This document shows positions 48,958-58,937 of a DNA stretch of 64,000 nt, in pieces. The stretch's first letter is position 1. Each line of letters starts with the position of its first letter. The stretch lies in contig CACYSU010000003.1 in assembly GCA_902777205.1 (NCBI GenBank), positions 62,001-126,000 of the forward strand, read 5' to 3'. The notes below the pieces were generated by a model. That model saw nothing but the letters and a program-made list of their open reading frames with translations. It ran no database searches and was not told where the DNA came from. Source of the DNA: an uncultured Rhodospirillales bacterium (GTDB taxonomy: Bacteria > Pseudomonadota > Alphaproteobacteria > CAAGCB01 > CAG-977). The position numbers and the translations under genes are program-made.

Positions 48958-50735
48958 TGCCAGGTATTCGTCAACGCCTTATGAACACGCAGATGCTCGG
49001 GAACTATCGCAAGATGTACCCGTACGTTCGCCCGTATTGGGTACGCGCGGTGTTGGCGGTATTGATTACAATCCCCATCGGATCGTTTGACGCGTTGACG
49101 GCGTGGATATTGAAGCCGTACATGGACGTTGTTCTTGTGGAAAAGCAGGTTCACGCCGTATCTCTGATGCCGTTGGTGATTGTTATCGGCAGTTTGTTGC
49201 AAAGCTTGTGCAATTACGGCGCGACGTATTTGAACACTTGGGTCGGTCAGAAGATTACGATGGGTATGAAACGCGACCTGTATAAAAAGCTGTTGCATTG
49301 CGATCCCGCGTTTTTTGATCACACGTCTTCGGGCAACGTAATCATGCAATTTTCCACATGCGCCGAAAGCGCGTGCAGCGGTCTTTTGGCTAATTTAAAA
49401 CTGTTTACGACACGTGTTTTTTCATCGATATCTTTAATCGGCGTTCTGTTCTGGAACAGTTGGCAGTTATCCATCGTCGCTTTGATTTTTATGTTCGGCG
49501 CTTTGCTGCCGTTAGCCAGCGTACGCAAACGCATTAAAAGCCTGATGAGCAGACAGATCGGCGGAATATCTGCGATTACGACGCACTATAACGAAACGTT
49601 TTCGGGTAACCGCATCATTGCGTCCTATAACTTGCAACAGCGCGAAGAACAGCGGTTCAATAAAGACTTGAACGATATGTTCAAAATCCAAATCAAAATG
49701 GTTCAAAAGACGGGTATTTTGTCTCCGATGATACACTTCATCGTTTCTTTGGGGATAGCCGGCGCCATTTGGTTGGGAAGCTATCTGATTGTGACGCAAC
49801 AAATCTCCAGCGGTAATTTTGTGTCGTTCATTGCGGCTCTGTTGATGCTTTATACGCCGATAAAAGGATTGGGCAACAGTTATACGTCCGTACAAATGTC
49901 GTTCATGATGATGGATCAGGTGTTCAACACGCTAGCTTCCGTTCCGTCCGTTCGCAACGTTGACAATCCCGTTCATATGGACGGCGTTCGCAAATCGATC
50001 GAATACAAAAACGTCGGATTTGAATATCTGGCGGAGCGCCCTGTTTTAAAGGATGTTTCCGCTACGCTTGAAATCGGCAAGATGTACGCTTTTGTAGGGA
50101 ACTCCGGCGGCGGCAAATCGACGTTTGTCAGCTTGCTTCCCCGCTTTTACGACATTCAACACGGAGAAATCCTGATAGACGGCGTCAACGTGAAGAACAT
50201 CGATTTGTTCGATTTGCGCGAGAATATCGCCGTTGTGTTCCAAGACAACTTTTTATTCAGCGGCACGATCCGCGAAAACATTTTGCTGGGCAAGACGGAT
50301 TACACTCAAGAACAACTGGACGAAGCGATAAAGAGCGCATGTTTGACGGACTTTGTTCAAACGTTGGACAAAGGACTGGATACGCAAATCGGGGAACGCG
50401 GCGTATTGCTGTCAGGCGGTCAAAAACAGCGCGTTGCGATTGCTCGCGCGTTCATGAAGGACGCTCCGATTGTGATTTTGGATGAAGCGACTTCCGCTTT
50501 GGACAACAAATCCGAAGCCGTCGTTCAGCAAGCCATCGATAATTTGATGAAAAACCGGACGGTTCTGGTCATCGCGCATCGACTTTCGACGGTCAAAAAC
50601 GCGGACAAAATCTTTGTCATCAACGAAGGCCGCATCGTCGAACAGGGCGATCATGAAGAACTGTTGGCATTAAAAGGCGAATATGCGGCCCTGTATGAAA
50701 TGCAGTTCAAAACCAAAAAGGAAAACGCGGCATGA
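48957..50735 (+). CDS. MsbA-like ABC exporter (fused permease-ATPase)
   Basis: 592 residues from ATG 48957, sharing one base with the galE stop. Six membrane helices in about 1-330, then the ATPase: Walker A GNSGGGKSTFVSLLP near 382, Q-loop VVFQDNFLF near 428, signature LLSGGQKQRVAIARAF at about 484-499, Walker B IVILDEATSALD near 505 and the switch His in VIAHRLST. It probably flips a lipid-linked glycan or its carrier across the inner membrane. Confidence 0.92.
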   Translation: MPGIRQRLMNTQMLGNYRKMYPYVRPYWVRAVLAVLITIPIGSFDALTAWILKPYMDVVLVEKQVHAVSLMPLVIVIGSLLQSLCNYGATYLNTWVGQKITMGMKRDLYKKLLHCDPAFFDHTSSGNVIMQFSTCAESACSGLLANLKLFTTRVFSSISLIGVLFWNSWQLSIVALIFMFGALLPLASVRKRIKSLMSRQIGGISAITTHYNETFSGNRIIASYNLQQREEQRFNKDLNDMFKIQIKMVQKTGILSPMIHFIVSLGIAGAIWLGSYLIVTQQISSGNFVSFIAALLMLYTPIKGLGNSYTSVQMSFMMMDQVFNTLASVPSVRNVDNPVHMDGVRKSIEYKNVGFEYLAERPVLKDVSATLEIGKMYAFVGNSGGGKSTFVSLLPRFYDIQHGEILIDGVNVKNIDLFDLRENIAVVFQDNFLFSGTIRENILLGKTDYTQEQLDEAIKSACLTDFVQTLDKGLDTQIGERGVLLSGGQKQRVAIARAFMKDAPIVILDEATSALDNKSEAVVQQAIDNLMKNRTVLVIAHRLSTVKNADKIFVINEGRIVEQGDHEELLALKGEYAALYEMQFKTKKENAA

Positions 50736-50908
50736 GAAATACAAATACAGAAAGAAAGCTCATGCTCTTCAACACCCTTTATGAACGGGGAGTTCCGTCC
50801 ATGTCCAGGGTTCAATGCCTAAAAGACGGAAAAATGAACAAAATACATTTTTTAGCATCTTCCCGTTCGCTTGATTTAAACGGAGGTTTTTATGATTTCG
50901 TTTCTTGA
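50732..50908 (+). CDS. Possible small ORF, hypothetical
   Basis: 58 codons starting in the ABC exporter stop (ATGA) and ending 17 nt inside the next gene. Both overlaps are of the kind seen between real genes in this operon. The peptide ([20 protein letters not shown]) has no recognisable domain. It may only be spacer; the next gene has its own GGAGG. Confidence 0.3.
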   Translation: MRNTNTERKLMLFNTLYERGVPSMSRVQCLKDGKMNKIHFLASSRSLDLNGGFYDFVS

Positions 50909-51980
50909 TTTAGCAAAAGTGAATAACCGCTTCCGTTCGGAAATCGACGCCCGTTTCGCCCGTATTCTGGACAAGGGGTGGTATTTGCAGGGCGAAGAAA
51001 ACGAAAGTTTTTCCAAGCATTTTGCCGAATACTGCGGCACAAAGTATGCCGTAGGGGTTGCGAACGGATTGGACGCGTTAAATCTGATCATCCGTGCGCA
51101 CGGGTTCGGCACCGGCGACGAAATCATTGTTCCGTCAAACACTTATATCGCGACAATTCTGGCCATTTCGGAAAACGGTTGCACGCCCGTGTTGGTCGAA
51201 CCGGATATTCATACATACAACATCGATCCCGACAAGATTGAAGCGGCGATAACGCCGAAAACAAAAGCGATTATGGTCGTCCACCTGTACGGACAAGCCG
51301 TTCAAATGCAAAAAGTTTGGGAAATTGCCGGGAAACACGGTCTGAAAGTGTTTGAGGACTGCGCACAGGCGCACGGAGCCTTATATCAGGGAATTCGTGT
51401 CGGCAATCTGTCGGACGCGGGAGCGTTTTCGTTTTATCCGGGGAAGAACCTCGGCTGTATGGGCGACGGCGGCGCGGTTACGACGAACGACGAAAAACTG
51501 TATCAAAAAATCAAAGCCCTAGCGAACTATGGTTCCGACCGCAAGTATCACCATATTTACAAAGGAACGAACAGCCGTTTGGACGAACTGCAGGCGGCGG
51601 TGCTGGACGTGAAACTGCCTCATCTGGACGCGGACAACGCCAGACGGCGCGAAATTGCGACATATTACCGTAAAAACATCACCAATCCGAAAATCATTCT
51701 GCCGGAAACGTACAGTGAAGACGCCGCGGTGTGGCACGTTTTTGCCGTCAGAACGGAAGAACGCGACCGTTTTCAGCAATATCTGACGGACAACAGTGTG
51801 CAGACGATCATCCACTACCCTACCCCTCCGCACAAACAGGATGCTTATCGGGAATGGAATAACCGTTCCTATCCGATCGCGGAAGAAATCCACAGAACCA
51901 TTATTTCCCTGCCGATGTCGCCGGTGCTGACCGACGATGAAGTCAAACAAGTTACGGAGATTGTCAATGCCTACCGATGA
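50892..51980 (+). CDS. DegT/DnrJ/EryC1/StrS sugar aminotransferase (FdtB-like)
   Basis: 362 residues, GGAGG Shine-Dalgarno. PLP enzyme that aminates a nucleotide-linked keto sugar. [17 protein letters not shown] near 56, [17 protein letters not shown] near 80, [10 protein letters not shown] near 155 (PLP Asp) and [16 protein letters not shown] near 178 with the PLP-binding Lys. Its text resembles FdtB/QdtB transaminases that make 3-amino-3,6-dideoxyhexoses. That reading is supported by the FdtA-like isomerase two genes downstream. Confidence 0.93.
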   Translation: MISFLDLAKVNNRFRSEIDARFARILDKGWYLQGEENESFSKHFAEYCGTKYAVGVANGLDALNLIIRAHGFGTGDEIIVPSNTYIATILAISENGCTPVLVEPDIHTYNIDPDKIEAAITPKTKAIMVVHLYGQAVQMQKVWEIAGKHGLKVFEDCAQAHGALYQGIRVGNLSDAGAFSFYPGKNLGCMGDGGAVTTNDEKLYQKIKALANYGSDRKYHHIYKGTNSRLDELQAAVLDVKLPHLDADNARRREIATYYRKNITNPKIILPETYSEDAAVWHVFAVRTEERDRFQQYLTDNSVQTIIHYPTPPHKQDAYREWNNRSYPIAEEIHRTIISLPMSPVLTDDEVKQVTEIVNAYR

Positions 51981-52860
51981 CCTGATTTCCGTAACGATAC
52001 CGGCTTACAACCACGAAAAATATGTCGAGGAATGCATCCGTTCGATTATGGCGCAGACGTATCAAAACATTGAACTGCTGATCATTGACGACGGGTCGAA
52101 AGACGGTACTTTCGTCAAAATGCGGGAATTGAAGCCGGAATGCGAAAAGCGCTTTGTCCGCGTCGTTATGGAAACGCAGGAAAATCACGGCGTTTATTAT
52201 ACCGGAAACAAACTTTTCGCAATGGCAAACGGAAAGTACATCTATGCGATCGCTTCGGACGATGTTGCCAAACCGGACGCGATAGAAAAGCTTCACGCTT
52301 TTCTGGCGGAAAATCCGGATTATGTTCTGGCTGTCGGCGACGATGAGATCATCAACGGCAATTCGGAACGCGTTTACTGGGGCAAGGATCGGAAAATCGT
52401 TCCGGAAAGCGAAGCCCTTTACAGAACGTTCGGCGAAGATATGCACTTGAACGAACCGGACAACAAACATCCCGATTTCGGAAGTTATGCGGATTTATTA
52501 AAGGGCAACTATATTCCGAACGGGTATTTGTATTCTCGTCGGGCGATGGCGGAATCCGAACCGCCGGTCGAAGGGATTTTGCTGGAAGACTGGTTTATGC
52601 ATATCCGCCTGTGCAAAAAGGGAAAATACAAATATATTCCGGAAATTTTATTTTCCTACCGCTGGCACGAAACAAACACCGTTTCCAATCCCGCATTCAA
52701 GGCGAAATCGTTGGAAATTTTCCGCCAGATTTACGAACACGAAAAAGAATACTGCTTTACGCACGGCTATAAGAAACAGTGGAAACGCCAATGGTGCAAA
52801 CATTTCGGCTGGCGTGCAAAGTGGAAAAAACTGCGCGATTTCATCAGGGGGAAGAAATGA
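51967..52860 (+). CDS. Family 2 glycosyltransferase
   Basis: 297 residues from ATG 51967 (GGAG), overlapping the aminotransferase gene by 14 nt. GT-A fold: [37 protein letters not shown] over about 8-44, ASDDVAKPD near 98 as the DxD-type site, and [15 protein letters not shown] near 200. The last 30 residues are basic with several Trp, perhaps membrane-associated. Confidence 0.88.
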   Translation: MPTDDLISVTIPAYNHEKYVEECIRSIMAQTYQNIELLIIDDGSKDGTFVKMRELKPECEKRFVRVVMETQENHGVYYTGNKLFAMANGKYIYAIASDDVAKPDAIEKLHAFLAENPDYVLAVGDDEIINGNSERVYWGKDRKIVPESEALYRTFGEDMHLNEPDNKHPDFGSYADLLKGNYIPNGYLYSRRAMAESEPPVEGILLEDWFMHIRLCKKGKYKYIPEILFSYRWHETNTVSNPAFKAKSLEIFRQIYEHEKEYCFTHGYKKQWKRQWCKHFGWRAKWKKLRDFIRGKK

Positions 52861-53261
52861 CGGCGAACGTATCATTGATTCGTTTCCAAGTTCACGGCGA
52901 CGACCGCGGTTCGCTGATCGCGTTGGAAAACGGACACAACCTGCCGTTTGACGTCAAACGCGTGTACTACATTTTCGGCACGAAAGCCGATGTACCCCGC
53001 GGATTTCACGCGCACCGCCGGTTAAAGCAGGTTTTGGTGGCAATGTCCGGCAGCGTCACCGTGAAAACCGAACACAACGGCAAAATCGAAACGCATCTGC
53101 TGAACCGTTCCGACGAAGGATTGCTGATCGAAGGGCTGGTCTGGCGTGAAATGCACGACTTTTCCCCCGATTGTGTGCTGTTGGTTCTGGCGGACGAATA
53201 CTATAACGAAAGCGATTACATCAGGGATTATGAGTTGTTTAAAAAGGAAGAATCCAGATGA
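52857..53261 (+). CDS. Sugar 3,4-ketoisomerase (FdtA/QdtA-like cupin)
   Basis: 134 residues, 4-nt overlap with the glycosyltransferase. Cupin domain: DDRGSLIALENGHNLPF near 15-31, RVYYIFGTKADVPRGFHAHRRLKQVLVAMSG with the HAH metal/acid motif near 52, and LVLADEYYNESDYIRDY at the end. FdtA-type enzymes convert dTDP-4-keto-6-deoxyglucose to the 3-keto sugar, which FdtB-type enzymes aminate. rmlA/rmlB genes that would make the substrate are not in the window. Confidence 0.88.
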   Translation: MTANVSLIRFQVHGDDRGSLIALENGHNLPFDVKRVYYIFGTKADVPRGFHAHRRLKQVLVAMSGSVTVKTEHNGKIETHLLNRSDEGLLIEGLVWREMHDFSPDCVLLVLADEYYNESDYIRDYELFKKEESR

Positions 53262-53794
53262 TAAAAAACACACATGATTTTAAACCGCTCGAAGGAAAAT
53301 ACGTCAATTTACGCGAAGTCGAACTTGACGACGCGGCGTTTATTCTTGCATTGCGCTGCGATGAAAAAAAGTCCCGCTTTTTGCATAAAACGGAAAACAA
53401 TCTGGAAAAACAGATCGAATACCTGAAACATTATAAAACGCTGGATAACGAATGGTATTTCATCATTGAAAACAAACAACACGAACCGTTGGGAACAAGC
53501 AGGATTTACGATGTCCGCGGATCTCAATACACCGGCGGCAGTTGGTTGATGAAGGACGGGGCCTTGCCGGAAGAAACGCTGGAAGGGGTTTTGCTGGGAC
53601 GGCAAATGGCCTTTGAAACGATCTGTTTCGAAAAGGATTGTTACGATGTTCGTAAAGCCAATAAAAAAGTCGTTCGTTTCCATAAAATGTGCGGAGCGAA
53701 AATCGTTGAGGAAAATGACATCGATTATTTTTTTGAAATGACCAGAGACGTTTTTGAGAAAGTGAAGCCGCGGCTTTACGCGATGTTGGGATAA
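53258..53794 (+). CDS. GNAT-family N-acyltransferase
   Basis: 178 residues, 4-nt overlap with the ketoisomerase. RimJ/RimL-like GNAT: KYVNLREVELDDAAFILALR near 14-33, WYFIIENKQHEPLGTSRIYDV near 64, and DVRKANKKVVRFHKMCGAKIV near 125-145 in place of the acyl-CoA loop and C-terminal strands. In this context it most likely acylates the amino group placed by the aminotransferase. The acyl group might be acetyl or the product of the downstream genes. Confidence 0.75.
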   Translation: MIKNTHDFKPLEGKYVNLREVELDDAAFILALRCDEKKSRFLHKTENNLEKQIEYLKHYKTLDNEWYFIIENKQHEPLGTSRIYDVRGSQYTGGSWLMKDGALPEETLEGVLLGRQMAFETICFEKDCYDVRKANKKVVRFHKMCGAKIVEENDIDYFFEMTRDVFEKVKPRLYAMLG

Positions 53795-53804
53795 GGAAAA
53801 AAAG

Positions 53805-54539
53805 ATGGTTTCATTTTCTTCGGATCAACGTTTCATTGTTACGGGAGCTTCTTCCGGAATCGGACGGGGTGTCGCATTGTTATTGAATGAATTAGGCGCT
53901 ACGGTAATCGGAATCGCTCGCAATCAAAAACGGTTGGAAGCGATGAAGGCCAAAGCAAAATATCCCGAACACGTCTTTTTGGAACAAAAAGATTTAGCTG
54001 AAGATATGGAAGGCTTGCCTGCGTATGTCAAAGCGTTGAAAGACAAATACGGCAAGTTTTCCGGTATGGCTTATTGTGCCGGAAGCGTTCCTATTCAGCC
54101 TTTGGCGGCAACAGATTATAATGCCTTGCTTGAAACGTTGAATATTAATTATATCGCTCCCGTTCTTGCGGCGAAGGGGGTGGCGGATAAAAGGAACAAT
54201 ATTGGCGCAGGGACGTCTATGGTTTTTATTTCTTCCGCGTCTTCTTTGATTTCGGATAAAGGACATTTGACGTATGCGGGAAGCAAAGCCGCTTTGTGCG
54301 CTTCCGTTCGATCTATGGCAAAAGAATACGCGAAAAACAGAATTAGAATGAACTGCATTTTGCCGACCAATATTAAAACGGAAAAATCGCCGCAGGAATA
54401 CATTGATTCACAAATAGCCTCTTATCCAATGGGCTTTGGAGAACCGATCGATGTCGCGAATTTGGCCGCGTTTTTACTGTCTTCGGAAGCATCGTGGATT
54501 ACGGGACAGAATTATATTTTGGACTGTGCGAGTTTTTAG
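53805..54539 (+). CDS. Short-chain dehydrogenase, cassette 1
   Basis: 244 residues. Classical SDR: FIVTGASSGIGRGVALLL at 10-27, YCAGS near 91, Ser in FISSASSL near 143 and YAGSK near 158-162. GFGEPIDVANLAAFLLSSEASWITGQNYILDCA at the end is typical of FabG-like reductases. It closely resembles the SDR at 56312 and is followed in the same way by a KAS III gene. Likely a 3-oxoacyl reductase for the dedicated acyl pathway. Confidence 0.88.
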   Translation: MVSFSSDQRFIVTGASSGIGRGVALLLNELGATVIGIARNQKRLEAMKAKAKYPEHVFLEQKDLAEDMEGLPAYVKALKDKYGKFSGMAYCAGSVPIQPLAATDYNALLETLNINYIAPVLAAKGVADKRNNIGAGTSMVFISSASSLISDKGHLTYAGSKAALCASVRSMAKEYAKNRIRMNCILPTNIKTEKSPQEYIDSQIASYPMGFGEPIDVANLAAFLLSSEASWITGQNYILDCASF

Positions 54540-54549
54540 GGGACGGCAA

Positions 54550-55680
54550 ATGGCAACAGCATCATTTAAAAATACGCGGATGATAGGTATTAAAACGGTT
54601 GTTCCGGAACATTGCGTCAATATAGACGACGAACTGCGGTATTTCGAAAATAACCCGAAAAAGCTTTCCCGAGCTAAAAAAATGATGGGATACGGCCGCA
54701 GATATATTGCTGACGACAACACAACCGTTACGGATATGGCGGTCGATGCAGCCGAAATACTAATGGCTGAAATGAAAATCAATCGCGATGAAATCGATTT
54801 ACTGATTTTCGTCAATCAAAATCCCGATTATCCGCGCCCGAGTGATGTATGTTTGGCGCACGGACGTTTAAATTTAAAGAAAGCGTGTACTTCTCTTCAA
54901 ATCAATTTGGGGTGTTCCGGATATGTCCATGCGTTAATGACGGCGGCCGGATTGATGTCTTCGGGGGCATTTAAGCTCTGTCTGCTTTTATGCGGAGACA
55001 ATCCGGCACACGATATTTCCGTTGATAACAGGAAAATCGCTCCCGTATTCGGGGATGCCGTTTCGGCAACGCTTTTAAAATATGATTGCAATGCGCCGGA
55101 ATCGTTTTTTGTAACGGGAACGAACGGAAAAAAATGGGATAAAATCATTCATCCGTTCGGCGGTCAAGCTCTCCCGTTCAAAAAGGAGGATTTCGATTTT
55201 CGGATTCATGATGAAGCAGGCAATGTCTGGACGGCGGAACAGGGACTGATGAAAGGCGAAGATGTCTTTAATTTCACGATGGATGTTGCTCCCGCATTAT
55301 TGAACGACACGATGAAAGCAGCAAATTGGACAGCAGAAGATGTGGATTTGTTTGCAATTCATCAAGCGAATAAACAAATTGTAGAAGCGATTGTTTTTAA
55401 GGCGGAAATCCCTGCACAAAAAGCTCCTGTCGAAACGTTTTCACGGTATGCGAACAATTCGGTCAATTCCGTTGCAACCGTATTGTGCGATCAAAAAAGA
55501 GATTTGAAAAAAGTCGTTCTTTGTTCTTTCGGCATCGGACTTTCGTGGGGCGGAGCCGCACTTGATTTATCTGGAATGTATAACGGCGGGATTTCAACTT
55601 ACATTTCCCCGAAAGCGAAACCGACGCGTGAACAACAAATTCAACACTGGATTAACTACTTTAAAGGAGACGAAAAATGA
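54550..55680 (+). CDS. KAS III-like 3-oxoacyl-ACP synthase, cassette 1
   Basis: 376 residues from ATG 54550. Thiolase fold. Catalytic Cys in INLGCSGYVHALMTA near 123, His in FAIHQANKQIV near 275 and Asn in RYANNSVNSVAT near 305 are all in place, so it should condense acyl-CoA with malonyl-ACP. Two features differ from housekeeping FabH: ~50 extra residues and a C-terminal tail ISPKAKPTREQQIQHWINYF, shared with the paralogue at 57065. Directly followed by an ACP gene (4-nt overlap). Confidence 0.88.
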   Translation: MATASFKNTRMIGIKTVVPEHCVNIDDELRYFENNPKKLSRAKKMMGYGRRYIADDNTTVTDMAVDAAEILMAEMKINRDEIDLLIFVNQNPDYPRPSDVCLAHGRLNLKKACTSLQINLGCSGYVHALMTAAGLMSSGAFKLCLLLCGDNPAHDISVDNRKIAPVFGDAVSATLLKYDCNAPESFFVTGTNGKKWDKIIHPFGGQALPFKKEDFDFRIHDEAGNVWTAEQGLMKGEDVFNFTMDVAPALLNDTMKAANWTAEDVDLFAIHQANKQIVEAIVFKAEIPAQKAPVETFSRYANNSVNSVATVLCDQKRDLKKVVLCSFGIGLSWGGAALDLSGMYNGGISTYISPKAKPTREQQIQHWINYFKGDEK

Positions 55681-55895
55681 CGAACGAAGAATTTTTAACG
55701 GAAATGCAGGACGTTTTGCAGACGGAAGAAGAATTGTCTATGGACACCGTTCTGGATGATTTGGATGAATGGGATTCTCTGTCCGTTATGGCGACGATGG
55801 CGTTTTTGGAAAAGTCTTTCGGCATCAAGACGACAATGAAAGATTATCACGAAATGAAAACAATCGGCGATATCGCTAAAAAAGCGGGACTGTAA
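55677..55895 (+). CDS. Acyl carrier protein 1
   Basis: 72 residues. The phosphopantetheine Ser lies in LDEWDSLSVMATMAFLEKSFG near 31-51 (DSLS). Acidic, helical, normal length. Overlaps the KAS III gene by 4 nt. Presumably carries the growing acyl chain of this cluster and not that of general fatty-acid synthesis. Confidence 0.9.
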   Translation: MTNEEFLTEMQDVLQTEEELSMDTVLDDLDEWDSLSVMATMAFLEKSFGIKTTMKDYHEMKTIGDIAKKAGL

Positions 55896-55897
55896 AG

Positions 55898-56308
55898 ATG
55901 ATCAAAGGATTGCACCATATCGGCATAGCTTCCCGTAATATTGCGAAGGATACCGCGTTTTTTGAAACGTTTGGGTATCATCCGCAAAGTCCCGAACGTG
56001 AGGATGTTCAGGCGGATATCCGTGTGCAATTTCTGTCTGCCGGAAATCAGCCGGATTTGGAGCTTGTCGCCAATTTAAGCAAAGAGGGACCGGTGTCCCC
56101 TCATTTGCAGGCGCGGCGGAAAATTTTTCATTTTGCATACGAAACAGATGATATCGAAGCGGATGCGCAAAAAATGATTGACGAGCAAAACGCTTCTTTT
56201 CTGGTTCCCATAACGCAGGTTGAGGACGGTTCGTCAAACATCAAAGCGTGGTGCTATTTGATGTTTCGCAACATGATGATTGTCGAACTGGTAGAGCTGA
56301 AAGGATAA
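55898..56308 (+). CDS. VOC-superfamily (glyoxalase-like) protein
   Basis: 136 residues, 2 nt after the ACP. KGLHHIGIASRNIAKDTAFFETFGYHP at the start holds the first metal His. FHFAYETDDIEADAQKMIDEQ near 75-95 and MIVELVEL at the end give the second His and Glu, as in methylmalonyl-CoA epimerase-like VOC proteins. It may epimerise or isomerise an acyl-thioester intermediate; the substrate is not known. Confidence 0.82.
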   Translation: MIKGLHHIGIASRNIAKDTAFFETFGYHPQSPEREDVQADIRVQFLSAGNQPDLELVANLSKEGPVSPHLQARRKIFHFAYETDDIEADAQKMIDEQNASFLVPITQVEDGSSNIKAWCYLMFRNMMIVELVELKG

Positions 56309-56311
56309 AAT

Positions 56312-57052
56312 ATGTCTGAATTTAAAAACGAACAGATATTTGTCGTAACAGGAGCTTCTTCAGGTATCGGTCAAGCTGTTGCGTGGAAATTGATCAAAGA
56401 AGGAGCGTCTGTTATCGGCGTAGACCGGAATATGGACGGCTTGCAGGCTTCTAAACAACAGGCTGAATGTCCGGACAGATTTTTTTGCGAACAAAAAAAT
56501 CTGGCGGAAGACGTTGCCTCTTTGCCTGATTTTATATCGGCATTAAAGGATAAATACGGCAAACTGCAAGGTGTTGCCTGTTGCGCGGGAATAACGGAAA
56601 TGAGACCGTTGCGCGCATTGGATATCGACCAGATGAAGCGTCTGTTCGACATCAATTATTATGCGCCGATATTTTTAGCAAAAGGCTTCGTTGACAAACG
56701 CGTCAACAACGGCAGCGGCTCCTCTTTCGTTTCGATTGCCTCCATTGCCAGCAAAAGTCCGGCAAAAGCGGTCATTACCTATTCGGGATCAAAAGCGGCA
56801 TTGGCAATATCCATGGTTGCTATCGCCAAAGAATATGCTTCCAAGGGGATACGTTTTAATACTGTTTCCCCTTCTGACATTGATACGCCGATGACACAGA
56901 AGATTCCTGAAATTATGGACAAGGTTCGTGATTTTTATCCGATGGGATTCGGAAAACCGGAAGATGTCGCCAATGTTGTTTCATTTTTGCTGTCCGATCG
57001 GGCAAAATGGATTACGGGACAAAACTACGTTATCGACTGCGCCAGCAGATAA
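56312..57052 (+). CDS. Short-chain dehydrogenase, cassette 2
   Basis: 246 residues. VVTGASSGIGQAVAWKL at 11-27, CCAGITEMRPL near 92, SIASIAS with Ser near 145 and YSGSKAALA near 160. The end (GFGKPEDVANVVSFLLSDRAKWITGQNYVIDCA) nearly repeats that of the SDR at 53805. Probably a second 3-oxoacyl reductase arising by duplication of the SDR-KAS III pair. Confidence 0.88.
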   Translation: MSEFKNEQIFVVTGASSGIGQAVAWKLIKEGASVIGVDRNMDGLQASKQQAECPDRFFCEQKNLAEDVASLPDFISALKDKYGKLQGVACCAGITEMRPLRALDIDQMKRLFDINYYAPIFLAKGFVDKRVNNGSGSSFVSIASIASKSPAKAVITYSGSKAALAISMVAIAKEYASKGIRFNTVSPSDIDTPMTQKIPEIMDKVRDFYPMGFGKPEDVANVVSFLLSDRAKWITGQNYVIDCASR

Positions 57053-57064
57053 TCGGGGGAGACT

Positions 57065-58207
57065 ATGCCGAAGTCAAAGTTCAATCACGTTAAAATCTGC
57101 GGTATCACGGCTGTTGTTCCGGAACAATTCATCAATATCGACGATGAAATAGAGTTTTTCAACAACGACATTAAATTGTTGGAACGCAATAAAAAGATTC
57201 TGGGACTGGGCAAACGTCATGTTGCCGACGACCGCACGACGAATTGCGATTTGTGCGAAGCGGCGGCTCGCGATTTGATTGACGCTTTGAATGTCGACAA
57301 AGATACGATTGATGCGTTAATTGTTGTTTCCGCATCGCATGATTACCACTATCCGGCATCGGCGTGCGTGCTTCACGGCCGATTGGATTTGAATGAAGAA
57401 TGTTCCTGTTTTGATGTGTCGGGTTTGGCGTGTTCGGCGTATGTCCACGGACTGTGGCTGGCTCATTCTTTGATTTCCGGCGGAGCGGCAAAAAAATGCC
57501 TTTTATTAACGGGTGATATTGTTTCACGTCATTCCGACCGACGTAACAGAAACTCGAATATGCTGTTCGGCGATGCCGGAACGGCGACACTTTTTGAATA
57601 TACGGAAGAAGAAAACACTGCGTATTTTTATACGGGAACGCGCGGCAAAGGGTGGGACGCTCTGATAGCTCCCGCCGGCGGATATGACTTGCCCGTCCGT
57701 GAAGATATCGCTTCGCTGGAGTATACCGACGGGACGGGGAACGTCTGGCATTTATGGGACGATATCATGAAAGGGATGGAGGTTTTCAAGTTCACGACCG
57801 ATGTCGGACCGCGGGGGATTCAGGAAATCCTTTCTTATGCCGGAAAGACGGTGGAGGATATCGATTATTTTGCTTTTCATCAGGCGAACAAGCAAATTGT
57901 CAGAACGGTTGCGATGTATGCCAAACTGCCCAAAGACAAATTTTCGACAGAGACCTTTTCACAATATGGCAACTGCAGTTCGGCGTCCGTTACGACGGAC
58001 ATTTGCCGGCAGCTGAAGGCAAAAGAAGCAAAGACCGTATGCTTGGCAACTTTCGGCGTGGGGTTGTCATGGGGCTTCGGCATATTGAATTTCGATAAAG
58101 CGTATGTCGGCGGAATACGGCTGTATAAAACGCCGGAAAGCAAAATGTCGCGCGAAGAAAAAATCAAATACTGGGTGAACTATTTCAGGGATGGAAACAA
58201 TGCTTGA
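57065..58207 (+). CDS. KAS III-like 3-oxoacyl-ACP synthase, cassette 2
   Basis: 380 residues, GGGGA Shine-Dalgarno. Catalytic Cys in SGLACSAYVHGLWLA near 121, His in FAFHQANKQIVRTVA near 278 and Asn in QYGNCSSASVTT near 306 are retained. The N-terminus (ICGITAVVPEQFINIDDEIEFF) and the tail (SREEKIKYWVNYF) match the paralogue at 54550. An active condensing enzyme that probably accepts a different acyl primer. Confidence 0.88.
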   Translation: MPKSKFNHVKICGITAVVPEQFINIDDEIEFFNNDIKLLERNKKILGLGKRHVADDRTTNCDLCEAAARDLIDALNVDKDTIDALIVVSASHDYHYPASACVLHGRLDLNEECSCFDVSGLACSAYVHGLWLAHSLISGGAAKKCLLLTGDIVSRHSDRRNRNSNMLFGDAGTATLFEYTEEENTAYFYTGTRGKGWDALIAPAGGYDLPVREDIASLEYTDGTGNVWHLWDDIMKGMEVFKFTTDVGPRGIQEILSYAGKTVEDIDYFAFHQANKQIVRTVAMYAKLPKDKFSTETFSQYGNCSSASVTTDICRQLKAKEAKTVCLATFGVGLSWGFGILNFDKAYVGGIRLYKTPESKMSREEKIKYWVNYFRDGNNA

Positions 58208-58937
58208 AGGAAAGAATGTTTTAATTACGGGAACGAACCGCGGTATCGGACAAGCGATTTTAAAAGAATGCGCCGCCAACGGAGCTTCGGTTTGGGCTCA
58301 CGCCAGAAAAGAAACGCCGGAATTTGTCAGTCTCTTAAACGAAGTGTCCGAGCAATACCCCGCTGAAATCCGTCCTGTTTATTTTGATATGACTGATAAG
58401 GACGCAATGAAAAAAGCGGTGATGGAAATCCGTTCTTCGAAATTGCCTGTTGACGCTTTGATCAATAATGCCGGAATGATGCACAACGCATCGTTTCAGA
58501 TGTCGTCTGAAAAAGCTTTGCGCGATGTTTTCGAAGTTAATTTCTTTGCGACTTTTTTATTGACGCAGTATATCGCCAACTTAATGGTGCGCCAAAAACA
58601 CGGTAGTATCGTTACCGTTTCATCAATGGGCGCTTTGGACGGCAATCCGGGGAAAGCCGTTTACGGTGCATCCAAAGCAGCTTTGGTTACGATGTCCCGC
58701 GTAATAGCTAATGAACTGGGAACTCAGGGTGTTCGTTCAAACTGTATCGCTCCCGGGGTGATAGAAACGGACATTTTGCAAACAATGCCCGAAAGCGAAC
58801 TGCTGAAAGCAAAAGAATTGACGCCGATGAAAAGGACGGGATTGCCTGACGAAGTTGCGTCCGTCGCCGTATTTTTAGCATCAGACAAATCTTCGTTTAT
58901 CAACGGTCAGGTTATTCGGGTGGATGGAGGATTATAA
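58200..58937 (+). CDS. FabG-like short-chain dehydrogenase
   Basis: 245 residues from ATG 58200 (GGATGG). Another in-frame ATG at 58191 is possible. VLITGTNRGIGQAILKE at 6-22, NNAGMMHNASF near 90, SSMGALDGNPGKAVYGASKAAL near 140-161 with the Ser and YxxxK, CIAPGVIETDI near 185, and a FINGQVIRVDGGL ending. It is closer to housekeeping FabG than the two cassette SDRs and is not their recent duplicate. The next gene begins right after its stop. Confidence 0.9.
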   Translation: MLEGKNVLITGTNRGIGQAILKECAANGASVWAHARKETPEFVSLLNEVSEQYPAEIRPVYFDMTDKDAMKKAVMEIRSSKLPVDALINNAGMMHNASFQMSSEKALRDVFEVNFFATFLLTQYIANLMVRQKHGSIVTVSSMGALDGNPGKAVYGASKAALVTMSRVIANELGTQGVRSNCIAPGVIETDILQTMPESELLKAKELTPMKRTGLPDEVASVAVFLASDKSSFINGQVIRVDGGL

